A DNA stretch of 55,631 bases, taken from T3Sed10-241 sp036796255 (GTDB lineage: Bacteria > Bacteroidota > Bacteroidia > Flavobacteriales_D > Cryomorphaceae). Location: positions 1-55,631 of the forward strand of contig DAIRDH010000018.1 in NCBI GenBank assembly GCA_036796255.1, in the 5' to 3' direction. A program made the translations under genes and the position numbers. Shown here piece by piece: positions 27,741 through 36,170 of the stretch (position 1 is the stretch's first letter; each line of letters opens with the position of its first letter). A model generated the notes under the pieces. That model made no database searches, had not been told where the DNA came from, and saw only the letters and a list, made by a program, of their open reading frames with translations.

Positions 27741-28178
27741 CTAAGGTTGTGTAAACTGCGTATTGCCGAAGGCGTCTTTGCGGAATGTGCCGACCTGATT
27801 GCCATTGGCATCTCGTTTTACCGTGTTGCCAAAAGCATCTTTGCTATACGTGGCCTCGGTGCGACCGTAATTGTCGCGCTGCACGGTATTGCCAAAAGCA
27901 TCTTTGCTGTACGTGGCTTCAGTACGTCCATAATTGTCGCGCTTTACTGTATTGCCAAAAGCATCTTTGCTGTAAGTAGCTTCAGTACGGCCATAGTTGT
28001 CGCGTTGTACTGTGTTGCCAAAGGCGTCTTTGGAAAAGGTGGCCTTTGTACGGCCGTAATTGTCGCGCTGTACTGTATTGCCAAAAGCGTCTTTAGAAAA
28101 GGTGGTTTGGGCCGAAATGGGGAATGTTATGAAAATTGCCATTCCAGCGATAAGGAGGAATGAATGTAGATTTTTCAT
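27741..28178 (-). CDS. secreted protein of 21-residue tandem repeats
   Basis: 145 residues. A signal peptide (1-23, ending ITFPISA before Q24) is followed by five tandem 21-residue units (26-130) and a 15-residue partial sixth. The unit reads T-Y/F-S-K-D-A-F-G-N-T-V-Q/K-R-D-N-Y-G-R-T-E-A. Each unit has two half-repeats built on D-x-aromatic-G-N/R-T, loosely like YD/RHS repeats, but far shorter than any RHS protein. I know no family with exactly this unit. The mature protein has no cysteine, no lipobox and no T9SS tail, and should be a small periplasmic or released beta-rich or extended chain. Function unknown. Confidence 0.82.
   Translation of the reverse strand: MKNLHSFLLIAGMAIFITFPISAQTTFSKDAFGNTVQRDNYGRTKATFSKDAFGNTVQRDNYGRTEATYSKDAFGNTVKRDNYGRTEATYSKDAFGNTVQRDNYGRTEATYSKDAFGNTVKRDANGNQVGTFRKDAFGNTQFTQP
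27789..28103. repeat. 63-bp tandem repeat, five copies, inside a coding sequence
   Basis: Five direct copies of a 63-base unit (for example GCCAAAAGCATCTTTGC recurs every 63 bases) encode the 21-residue protein units. Copies differ mainly at third positions and in a Q/K codon, indicating expansion by slippage or unequal recombination followed by some drift. Confidence 0.93.
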
Positions 28179-28346
28179 GGCGCTCGTATTTGAAAATTAA
28201 GTTCTATAACACTGAAAACGTGCAAATTAAAACAATGAATATCATTTCAAATGCCGTGCCATAACAAGGGACAAAATGTGAAAACTATATAAATTTGCAG
28301 GGTTCATTTTTGGTCAGGATTGCAGATTGAGAGTGTGGCAATAATT

Positions 28347-28371
28347 GAAAAAGCCCGCTCATGGCGGGCTT
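28347..28371 (-). terminator. intrinsic terminator of the DUF805 gene
   Basis: 8-base arms AAGCCCGC (28351-28358) and GCGGGCTT (28364-28371), loop 5, followed on the minus strand by TTTTC. It lies 47 bases after the DUF805 stop. Confidence 0.85.
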
Positions 28372-28417
28372 CTTAAAAGTGATTTAGCAATGAGATAGCC
28401 GACGGAAGAGCAATTGC

Positions 28418-28795
28418 TCAAGCCTGGGCCATATCCATCCCTTTGGGGTTGGGTCCATACTTGTTTGCACCGGGCTGGCTGTCCAAAACATAAAATACGA
28501 GCAGGACAATACCTCCAATACCCGTGAGCCCAATAAGCAGCCACCAACCGCTCTTGCCGCTGTCGTGCAATCGTCTTGCTGCAATTGCAATGCTCGGAAC
28601 CAAAGCAAAAAGGGCATAAAGTCCGCTGATCAATCCACCTCCCATTTCTGGAGCATCGGTGCCCAGGAGGCTGTCAAGAACGCCTGCGGCGACAAAAAAG
28701 ATCAGGTGAAACAGAACGAACATCCAAAAGTCTCTTCTTCGGGTGCGGCCGGTAAAAGTGGCGTAATTTTTAATTGCGTTAATGTAGTACTGCAT
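28418..28795 (-). CDS. DUF805 family membrane protein
   Basis: 125 residues, close to the typical DUF805 length. It starts with the family segment YATFTGRTRRRDFWMFVLF and continues with IAARRLHDSGKSGWW, the hallmark RRLHDxGKSGWW, between hydrophobic helices (about 25-45, 55-70, 82-105). Function is unknown; in other bacteria these small inner-membrane proteins are sometimes stress-linked. It has its own terminator and seems to be a single-gene unit. No good TAnnTTTG lies upstream; a stretch TATTTTTTG is one base off spacing. Confidence 0.9.
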   Translation of the reverse strand: MQYYINAIKNYATFTGRTRRRDFWMFVLFHLIFFVAAGVLDSLLGTDAPEMGGGLISGLYALFALVPSIAIAARRLHDSGKSGWWLLIGLTGIGGIVLLVFYVLDSQPGANKYGPNPKGMDMAQA

Positions 28796-28937
28796 AAGCG
28801 GGTGTTTTTGTTCTCCTTGTGCAAAAAATAGCCTTCAACACACAAAGTGAGGGTTAGGTTTTATAGGAATTGATTAAGACCTGAAAGAAAACATTTTATT
28901 GCGTAAACACCAAATTATCAAAGCATAAAAATAATGT

Positions 28938-29037
28938 NNNNNNNNNNNNNNNNNNNNNNNNNNNNNNNNNNNNNNNNNNNNNNNNNNNNNNNNNNNNNNN
29001 NNNNNNNNNNNNNNNNNNNNNNNNNNNNNNNNNNNNN
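28938..29037. other. assembly gap (100 N)
   Basis: Exactly 100 N. It removes the C-terminal 15-40 codons of the second PPK2 gene and its downstream sequence. Confidence 0.97.
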
Positions 29038-29815
29038 CTTTGTCCTTCGATTGGTAGGGGCATATGTTTAACAAATGCTCGGCCGCTTCAATGAGTTCTT
29101 CCTCTCGTCGGTCGGCCTTGATTTCGTGCCATGGCGCAATATCTGTGCTTGTTTTGGCAAACATCTTGTCCTTGTAGTTGAGGTACTCATCCCAACGCAC
29201 ATGGGCGTCTTCATCGTATTTTTCAATTTTCCATTGTGTGAGCGGATCGGCTTTGGTGGCTTTGAGGCGCCGATCCTGCTCCTTCTTGCTGATGGTGAAA
29301 TAGAATTTGACCAGGATGATGCCCGAGTCAACGATAAGCTTTTCAAAATCATTGACATTGTTCATGAAGCGCGCGTATTCGCTTTCGGTGCACAGTCCGA
29401 GCACGGGCTCAATGATGGCGCGGTTGTACCAGCTGCGGTCGAAGAAGACCATTTCACCGGGGTAGGGCAACTGTTGTGCATACTTTTGGAAATACCACTC
29501 GCCGGTCGATTCATTCTCGCGGCTCGGCACATGTACCTCTATGCGGTAGTGGCGTGGATTGTTGTGGCCCAGGATGGTGCGAATGATTCCACTCTTCTCA
29601 CTGGGATCACTTCCGTGAAATAGTACCACGAGCCGTTTGCCCTCTTCAATCACCCAGCTCTGCAGCTTGACCAATTCGGCCTGGATATCGCGCAGCCTGA
29701 GTTCGTACCGCGTTTGCTGCAAGGCCTCTTTCACATTCACCTCCTTGTGGGCGAAAAGGTGCTTCAGTCCGATTTTCGAGTTGAGCAGCTTTACGTCATC
29801 ATCACTTAAGTTCAT
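29038..29815 (-). CDS. PPK2-like protein with changed Walker A (3' end in gap)
   Basis: 259 residues are visible, with the PPK2 fold: the N-terminal helices, a P-loop, GEWYFQKY, the Walker B-type FFDRSWYNRA (D126), and the C-terminal KEQDRRLKA and DEYLNYKDKMF segments. The P-loop is GSDPSEKSG (68-76) where catalytic PPK2 proteins have GRDAAGKGG; lysine K74 is kept but the arginine and two glycines are not. It overlaps the preceding canonical PPK2 gene by ATGA, so the two proteins should be made together. It may be a regulatory or structural partner, like the degenerate half reported for two-domain (class II) PPK2 enzymes, or an active enzyme with altered specificity. Confidence 0.9.
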
Positions 29816-30663
29816 GCCTGGAGATTAAAGTGTTCTTTTCTTCTGTAAAAGCGATACACCACGTTGGGATCGTAAATCAGGTTGGCTCCTGAGCTGCCTT
29901 TGTCGGGATAGTTGAATTGAGAGAGCACATACCGCAATGATTCGAGGCGGGCCGCGCGCTTATCGTTGGTATCTACTATGACCCATGGGCTGTAAGCCGT
30001 GTGGGTGTGCATAAACATGAGCTCTTTGTATTTGGTGTACTTGTCCCAGAGCTTCTGGCCCTCAAAATCGACAGGACTGAATTTCCATTCCTTGAGCGGA
30101 TTGCCAAGGCGGTCGTCAAAGCGCTTTTGCTGTTCCTTTTTGGAAATGTCAAACCAGAACTTGATTAGGTGTATTCCATCTTCGTGCAGCATGTGCTCGA
30201 AGTTAGGCACTTGGGCCATAAAAGTCTCGTACTGCTTCTCGGTGCAGAAGCCCATCACCGGCTCCACAACTGCACGGTTGTACCAACTCCGGTCGAAGAA
30301 CTTTACCACGCCCCTGTTGGGCAAGCGCTCGATGTAGCGCTGAAAATACCATTGCCCGCGCTCGATGTCGGTAGGCTTTGTAAGGGCCACTACCCCACTG
30401 CGGTTCGGGTTGAGGTGCTGTACGAATCGCTTAATGCTGCCACCTTTGCCCGCCGCGTCCCGGCCTTCAAAAATGACCGCTACACGCTTCTGTTCATCGC
30501 TGATAAACTTTTGAAGAAACGATAGCTCTGTTTGCAATAGCCGAAGCTCTTCTTCGTAGGCGGTACGGCGCAGTGTTTTTTTTAGCTTAACTCCCCTCTT
30601 TTTGGCGATTTTCACAAGGTCATGCCTCGTTTTCACGCCGTCAAAGTCTGATTTGGTAAACAT
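29812..30663 (-). CDS. ppk2: polyphosphate kinase 2
   Basis: 283 residues. PPK2 enzymes use polyphosphate to phosphorylate nucleoside mono- or diphosphates. The Walker A is canonical, GRDAAGKGG (67-75, K73), followed by GQWYFQRYIERLP and the Walker B-type FFDRSWYNRA (D124), then a lid with KEQQKRFDDR and KYTKYKELMF. The short N-terminal extension and single domain suggest class I (ADP to ATP) or class III (AMP/ADP); I cannot separate these without alignment. The gene is followed, with a 4-base overlap, by the altered PPK2 paralogue. Start ATG at 30663; no consensus promoter is obvious upstream. Confidence 0.93.
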   Translation of the reverse strand: MFTKSDFDGVKTRHDLVKIAKKRGVKLKKTLRRTAYEEELRLLQTELSFLQKFISDEQKRVAVIFEGRDAAGKGGSIKRFVQHLNPNRSGVVALTKPTDIERGQWYFQRYIERLPNRGVVKFFDRSWYNRAVVEPVMGFCTEKQYETFMAQVPNFEHMLHEDGIHLIKFWFDISKKEQQKRFDDRLGNPLKEWKFSPVDFEGQKLWDKYTKYKELMFMHTHTAYSPWVIVDTNDKRAARLESLRYVLSQFNYPDKGSSGANLIYDPNVVYRFYRRKEHFNLQA

Positions 30664-30830
30664 ATTTCGCAGGTTAGCAAATGTGCTGAAAGGTACGAAT
30701 ATGTTTAAGCATTTGTCATTTCTCCCTTAAAGGAAAAAACACTTTGCACCCGTTGTTGTGAAGGCTGCTTTGAGCAAGGGTTGTGCGCTGATTTACCTTT
30801 CGGTGAAATTTGAATTTTGGGTATGTAGAA

Positions 30831-33818
30831 CTAAAGGCTCTTTTTGGCTGCAGGCGCGAAAGTTCCAGCGCGCAAGGCTTTGTAAATCTCCTCCTGTATG
30901 CGGGTACGGATGTTCAGGCTGGCCAGGTTTTTATTGGCAGCGGTGGGGTAAATGCGGTTGGAAAGGAAGATGTAAACGATGTTCTCCACCGGATCGGCCC
31001 AGGCGATGGTGCCCGTAAATCCTGAATGCCCAAATGTATCGAAGCTCACGCACTTGCATGAGGGGCCGGGACCATCCTTGAGCACGGGCTTGTCAAATCC
31101 CGCACCTCGGCGGTTTTCATCGCGTTCGGTTTTGCAAAACTGGCAGCGGGTGTATTCCTCCACCACTTCTTCACTGAGGTAGCGGTGTCCACCATAAGTT
31201 CCCTTGTTCACAAGCATTTGCATCATCACTGCCAGGTCGTAGGCATTGGAAAACAAGCCTGCATGTCCACCTACACCGCCCTGCATGGCTGCACCGGGAT
31301 CGTGCACATAGCCGTGTATCACCTGCCGCCTGAAGCCAGTTTCGTACTCGGTGGGCACTATCCTGTCGCGGCTTATGCGCTCAAGTGGCAGGTAGCCCAT
31401 GGTGGAAAGCCCCATCGGCTTGTAGAAATTCTCCATGGCGAAGGTGTCGATACTCGCACCGCTCTGCCGCTTCACAATGTCGCGAACGAAGTAGTAACCG
31501 ATGTCGCTGTACTTGTAACCCTGGTCAGGCTTTAGGGGCGATTTCAGAATGTAGTGCATCATGCTATCGCTCACCGCCTTGCTTATGTACATGTCGCGCG
31601 CTACGGGCAGGCTAAACTCCGCCGATTGTGATGGCGAATACACATCCCACCTGGGCTGACCTTGAACCAGGGTTTCTTTGTAAAAAGGAATCCACGACAC
31701 CAGGCCTGCTTCGTGCGACATCATTTTCCGCAAGTGAATGTCGCGGTAGGGACTTGTTAAAGGTATTTCAGGAAAGTAATCAGAAATCATATGGTCAAGG
31801 CTAAACTTGCCGTCGTCCTGCAGCTTCATAAGGCTGATGGTGCTGGCCGCAATTTTGGTAATGGATGCAAGATCGTAAAGGTCGCTTGAACCCACCGGGG
31901 TGCCATCTTCATAGGTGTGAAATCCGAAATTCTTGTCGTAAATGATCACGCCGTCCTTCACCACCATCACCTGACAGCCGGGATACGCCCGCTTGCGAAT
32001 GCCCTCCATGGCAATGCTGTCCACTTTGGAGAAGGCATCTTTGGAGAGGCCTATATCAGCGAGATTGCCGTGGTACAGCTTGCCCAGACTGGCTGTGAGC
32101 AAGCCACTGTTTGCAGTAAAATGCTTTCCAATGGCCACGGGAAGTTTTCCTTTTGCCGGCAAGGCACCGCCCAATACGTCGGCAGCGGCACGGCTCAGGT
32201 AAGCATCGTCCTGGTAGCCTACGATGATGCCATCGAGGCGGCTGGGATCGTTCAGCTTTGCGAGGGCATAGGGATTGCCCATGTGCACCAGTACCGTTTT
32301 GTAATTGGCACCAATGAATTCGAGCAGGGTGATGGCCTCGGCACTGAGACCAAAATTGCGGCCGGGACTGTTGTTGGTGCCTTCTACCAGCACCACAACG
32401 GTATTCTTGCCAGTGATGAAATCCTTCACCTTTTTGCCTTCGGCCAGGGTGGGCGCAGCGCTGGTCACCACAGCGTCAAACTGGCAGTATTTTGCCAGCC
32501 TGTTTTTAAAGGCTGTACCATTACCACCTATGCTTACCACACTGATTTTACGGTCGGCGAGGTGCTTGAGCGGCACAATGTCTTTGTTGTTGCGCAACAA
32601 GGTAATGGCTTCCTCGCTAAGCTTGCGCTTGAGTTGCAAAGCACCGGGATTATTGAGCTCTTCGTAGAGTCGCGGCAATGCCACCTGCTCCTCTTTCTCA
32701 AGGCCCAGCCAACTTTTTGCTTTTAGGATTTTGAGCACGGCATCGTTTAGCGCTTCCTCGCTCAGCCGACCTGATTTCACTGCGCTCGCAATCATGGCGG
32801 TGGCTTTGGGCACATCTTCGGGAAAAAGCAAAACATCATTGCCCGCCAAAAGGGCCATGAGGTCCACTTCGCCGGGCTGGTAATATTTTGCCACGCCTTT
32901 CATGTTGAGCGCATCGGTGAAAACCAGGCCCTGAAATCCCATTTCTTTTTTCAGCAGGCCATTCACAATTTTGGGGCTTAGCGTACTTGCCAGGTTGGGC
33001 GTGCTGTCGAGTGCAGGTATAGATAAGTGAGCCACCATGACCGAGCCGAGGCCCTGGGCCACCATTTCCCGAAAAGGGTAAAGCTCTATATCGTTGAGAC
33101 GGGCACGGTTGTGGCGTATTACCGGCAGTGCTAGGTGGGAGTCGGTATCGGTATCCCCGTGTCCGGGAAAGTGCTTTGCATTGGCGAGTACCTTATTGTC
33201 TTGCATGCCACGCATGTAGGCAATGGACTTTCGCGCCACATTGTCCTTATCCTCACCGAATGAGCGGTAATTGATGACGGGATTTTTCGGGTTGTTGTTG
33301 ACATCGGCGACAGGGGCAAAGTTGACATGAATGCCAAGCCGGCGGCTCTGGCGGGCTATTTCAGCGCCCATGGCATACACCAGGGAGTCGTTCCTGATGG
33401 CGCCAAGTGCCATTTGGTAAGGAAACCTTACGGTGCTGTCAAGGCGCATGGCGAGGCCCCACTCACCGTCTATGCCTATCATCAGCGGCACTTTGGCAGC
33501 TTTTTGCAATCGATTGGTCATGTGGGCCTGACGCACAGGTCCGCCCTGGAAAAAGATGAGTCCGCCAATGTGTTGCTTTTCCACAAGGTCGAGCAATTCT
33601 TTCTCGTGCTTTTGATCTTTATTGCTGTAAGCTGCCACCATAAAAAGCTGGCCTATGCGCTCTTCGAGGGTCATGGCTTGCAGGGTGGTTTGGGGCCAAT
33701 TGCTTGCGCTGGCCGCAAATGGCGGCGGCAAAGCCTGTGAGCTTTGCGCGTACGTATGCAGCAAATGACCAGAAAATAGGACAATAAAGAAAGCCAAAAT
33801 GGCGGGATGCAACTTCAT
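30831..33818 (-). CDS. GH3 glycosidase / serine beta-lactamase-like fusion
   Basis: About 995 residues, exported (signal peptide after MKLHPAILAFF). The N-terminal half is a glycoside hydrolase family 3 domain of the NagZ type, with KHFPGHGDTDTDSH near residue 215 holding the His/Asp dyad of N-acetylglucosaminidases, and VFTDALNMKG with the catalytic nucleophile Asp; a GH3 C-terminal-like domain follows. The last ~390 residues are a class C beta-lactamase/DD-peptidase-like domain with SITK near 652, KYSDIGYY, and HSGFTGT replacing KTG. The combination suggests cell-wall muropeptide processing. The frame is open 14 codons upstream, but a -7 element (33836-33843) within that stretch supports the start at 33818. 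Confidence 0.9.
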   Translation of the reverse strand: MKLHPAILAFFIVLFSGHLLHTYAQSSQALPPPFAASASNWPQTTLQAMTLEERIGQLFMVAAYSNKDQKHEKELLDLVEKQHIGGLIFFQGGPVRQAHMTNRLQKAAKVPLMIGIDGEWGLAMRLDSTVRFPYQMALGAIRNDSLVYAMGAEIARQSRRLGIHVNFAPVADVNNNPKNPVINYRSFGEDKDNVARKSIAYMRGMQDNKVLANAKHFPGHGDTDTDSHLALPVIRHNRARLNDIELYPFREMVAQGLGSVMVAHLSIPALDSTPNLASTLSPKIVNGLLKKEMGFQGLVFTDALNMKGVAKYYQPGEVDLMALLAGNDVLLFPEDVPKATAMIASAVKSGRLSEEALNDAVLKILKAKSWLGLEKEEQVALPRLYEELNNPGALQLKRKLSEEAITLLRNNKDIVPLKHLADRKISVVSIGGNGTAFKNRLAKYCQFDAVVTSAAPTLAEGKKVKDFITGKNTVVVLVEGTNNSPGRNFGLSAEAITLLEFIGANYKTVLVHMGNPYALAKLNDPSRLDGIIVGYQDDAYLSRAAADVLGGALPAKGKLPVAIGKHFTANSGLLTASLGKLYHGNLADIGLSKDAFSKVDSIAMEGIRKRAYPGCQVMVVKDGVIIYDKNFGFHTYEDGTPVGSSDLYDLASITKIAASTISLMKLQDDGKFSLDHMISDYFPEIPLTSPYRDIHLRKMMSHEAGLVSWIPFYKETLVQGQPRWDVYSPSQSAEFSLPVARDMYISKAVSDSMMHYILKSPLKPDQGYKYSDIGYYFVRDIVKRQSGASIDTFAMENFYKPMGLSTMGYLPLERISRDRIVPTEYETGFRRQVIHGYVHDPGAAMQGGVGGHAGLFSNAYDLAVMMQMLVNKGTYGGHRYLSEEVVEEYTRCQFCKTERDENRRGAGFDKPVLKDGPGPSCKCVSFDTFGHSGFTGTIAWADPVENIVYIFLSNRIYPTAANKNLASLNIRTRIQEEIYKALRAGTFAPAAKKSL

Positions 33819-33835
33819 GGATTGAAATTTGTTGA

Positions 33836-33843
33836 CGAAAGTA
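33836..33843 (-). promoter_or_regulatory. -7 element of the GH3/beta-lactamase promoter
   Basis: TACTTTCG on the minus strand, one mismatch to TAnnTTTG, 17 bases upstream of the ATG at 33818. It supports that start over the longer frame. Confidence 0.5.
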
Positions 33844-34002
33844 CAACCTGCGTGCCGCAATCGAAGCGAATGCAGCTTTATTTATCAAAAGAGCACAGTT
33901 TGTATGCGGTGCTTGATAATAAAACCTGTTTTTTGCGCTATATTGTAGCAGCGCCCCAAGGCACCTGGGGGAAGAAAAATACCGTATTGATACCTGTTTA
34001 GC

Positions 34003-34323
34003 ATGAAACCACCCCGCATACCCTCCCTCTTTAAGCAAGGCAAATACAGCCAAAACCGCCGTTTTCACTACGAGCCACGCATTTATGATGAGCAAAAGGA
34101 AAAGTTGGAAAAAAGGCGGCGCGAAATTGAGCGCGACATAGAGCGCGAAAAGCGGCTGGGCGAGAACCACGAAGCCCTGCTACGCGAAAATATACACGAC
34201 TCATGGGCCCGACGCGAAACAAGGCGGCAAAACCGCAATTCAGGTAGAAGGCTTTTGTTAATTTTGGCGGCCCTTGTCATGATACTGTACGTACTGTTCA
34301 CAAAATTTGATTTTCAGCTCTGA
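34003..34323 (+). CDS. small coiled-coil, C-terminally anchored membrane protein
   Basis: 106 residues. A basic, proline-containing N-terminus (KPPRIPSLFKQ) is followed by a highly charged helix (about 28-82, with KEKLEKRRREIERDIEREK) that should form a coiled coil, and one hydrophobic helix near the C-terminus (LLLILAALVMILYVLF, about 85-100). The topology predicts a cytoplasmic coiled coil with a C-terminal membrane anchor. I recognise no family. The stop overlaps the mutL start (TGATG), so it is translationally coupled to mutL and probably a real gene despite its small size. Confidence 0.78.
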   Translation: MKPPRIPSLFKQGKYSQNRRFHYEPRIYDEQKEKLEKRRREIERDIEREKRLGENHEALLRENIHDSWARRETRRQNRNSGRRLLLILAALVMILYVLFTKFDFQL

Positions 34324-36170
34324 TGCCCGACATAATCCAGCTTCTTCCCGATGCGGTTGCCAACCAGATAGCCGCAGGTGAGGTGGTCCAACGCCCGGCC
34401 TCGGCTGTGAAGGAACTGCTGGAGAATGCTGTAGATGCTGGTGCCACGGAGATAAGCCTTGTGATTAAAGACGCCGGCAAAACGCTTATCCAGGTCATCG
34501 ACAATGGCTGCGGCATGAGCGATACCGATGCACGCCTGAGCTTCGAGAGGCATGCCACTTCCAAAATTCGCAATGCAGATGAGCTTTGGCACATCCGCAC
34601 CAAGGGTTTTCGCGGTGAGGCCCTGGCCTCCATCGCGGCCATTGCCCAGGTAGAGTTGAAGACCCGCTTGCGCGAAAACGAGCTTGGCACCTCCATCCGC
34701 ATCGCCGGGAGTAAGGTAGAAAAGCAGGAGCCATGCGCCTGCCCGGGAGGCTCATCGATTGCGGTGCGCAACCTGTTTTACAACACCCCGGCAAGGCGCA
34801 ATTTCCTGAAAAGTGACCCTGTGGAAATGCGCCACATCGTGGAGGAATTTGAGCGTGTGTCGCTCGCCCACCCCGACGTAGCCTTCAGCCTTGAGCACAA
34901 TGGATCGGAGCTTTTCAATGTGAAAACTTCGGCCCTGCGGCAGCGCATTGTCAATATATTCGGGCCCAAATACAACGAGCGGCTGGTGCCGGTAAAGGAA
35001 GATACCGCCATCGTGTCGCTGCACGGATTTATTTGCAAACCCGAGTATGCCAAGCGCACCAGGGGCGAGCAATACTTTTTCGTAAACGACCGCTTTATCA
35101 AAAACAGCTACCTGCACCACGCAGTCAACCAAGCTTTTGACGAGCTCATTTCGCGCGACAGCCATCCTTCCTATTTCCTCTACATCACCGTAGACCCGGC
35201 GAGTATTGACGTCAACATTCACCCTACGAAGACCGAAATCAAATTTGCTGAAGAGCGCTCGATTTATGCCATCATTCGCTCGGCGGTGAAAAACAGCCTG
35301 GGCAAGTACAACATAGCGCCAAGTCTCGACTTTGAGCAGGAGGATGTATTCAATGTGGCGCCTATGCCGCGCAATATGGAAATAGGGGCGCCACAAACGA
35401 AGGACTTTAATTTTAACCCTTTCGACAGCGAGAATCCCAAATCGTTGCGGCCGATGCAAGCTGCCGGAAGCGGACAGGCCGCCAAAGCCTTTTCAGGAAA
35501 CTGGCAGGAACTCTATGCCATCACCCAGCGCGAAGCAGCCACCCAGAGCAACTTTGAGCAGGAGGTAGAGAGGGCCCAGGACATACCCCAGGGCAGGCAT
35601 GAAGGCCAAAGACCCGTATTTCAACTGCACCGCAAGTACATCCTCACACAGATCAAGTCGGGGGTGATTATTGTTGACCAGCAGCGGGCCCATGAGCGCA
35701 TACTGTACGAGCAGGCCATGGACAACCTTCAGAAACAGAGCGGCCAAAGCCAGCAGTTGCTATTTCCGGAAACGGTGCAACTCAACAGCGCCGACTGCGC
35801 ACTGGTGCACGACCTTGCCGATGACCTGAACCGCCTTGGCTTCACCATTGACAGCTTTGGTGGGAATGATGTGGTGGTAAACGGGATACCGCCTGAGGCT
35901 GAGGGCGTAAACGTGCAGCACCTGCTCGAAAACATGCTGGAACAGTTCAAGCACAGCACCGACGAATTGCAAAACAACAACCGGGAGCGCCTGGCGTGCA
36001 GCATGGCGCGAAGCCTTTCGGCAAAAGAAGGAAAAACCCTGCAGCCTGTGGAAATGATGGACTTAATTGACCGGCTCTTCGCCTGTACTTCACCACAAAG
36101 TGATCCTTCAGGTCGCCCGACCATTGTGACCTTAACCCTCGACGATCTTCTCAAAAAATTTAAATCTTAA
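34323..36170 (+). CDS. mutL: DNA mismatch repair protein MutL
   Basis: 615 residues. The N-terminal GHKL ATPase has KELLENAVDAGATEI, DNGCGM, RGFRGEALASI and GTSI; the transducer domain contains the conserved FVNDRFIKN and VDVNIHPTKTEIKF. A low-complexity linker (about 345-425) leads to a C-terminal dimerisation domain. The endonuclease motifs of MutL from bacteria without MutH look altered: DQQRAHERILYE where DQHA-X2-E-X4-E is expected, ACSMARS where the ACR-type motif would be, and DPSGRP where CPHGRP is expected. It forms a packed operon with the small membrane protein before it and the rhomboid after it (1-base overlaps). Confidence 0.96.
   Translation: MPDIIQLLPDAVANQIAAGEVVQRPASAVKELLENAVDAGATEISLVIKDAGKTLIQVIDNGCGMSDTDARLSFERHATSKIRNADELWHIRTKGFRGEALASIAAIAQVELKTRLRENELGTSIRIAGSKVEKQEPCACPGGSSIAVRNLFYNTPARRNFLKSDPVEMRHIVEEFERVSLAHPDVAFSLEHNGSELFNVKTSALRQRIVNIFGPKYNERLVPVKEDTAIVSLHGFICKPEYAKRTRGEQYFFVNDRFIKNSYLHHAVNQAFDELISRDSHPSYFLYITVDPASIDVNIHPTKTEIKFAEERSIYAIIRSAVKNSLGKYNIAPSLDFEQEDVFNVAPMPRNMEIGAPQTKDFNFNPFDSENPKSLRPMQAAGSGQAAKAFSGNWQELYAITQREAATQSNFEQEVERAQDIPQGRHEGQRPVFQLHRKYILTQIKSGVIIVDQQRAHERILYEQAMDNLQKQSGQSQQLLFPETVQLNSADCALVHDLADDLNRLGFTIDSFGGNDVVVNGIPPEAEGVNVQHLLENMLEQFKHSTDELQNNNRERLACSMARSLSAKEGKTLQPVEMMDLIDRLFACTSPQSDPSGRPTIVTLTLDDLLKKFKS

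Noticed and set aside
27789..28103. Possible CRISPR array
   Set aside because: The 63-base units are contiguous with no unique spacers, and they keep an open reading frame with a signal peptide.
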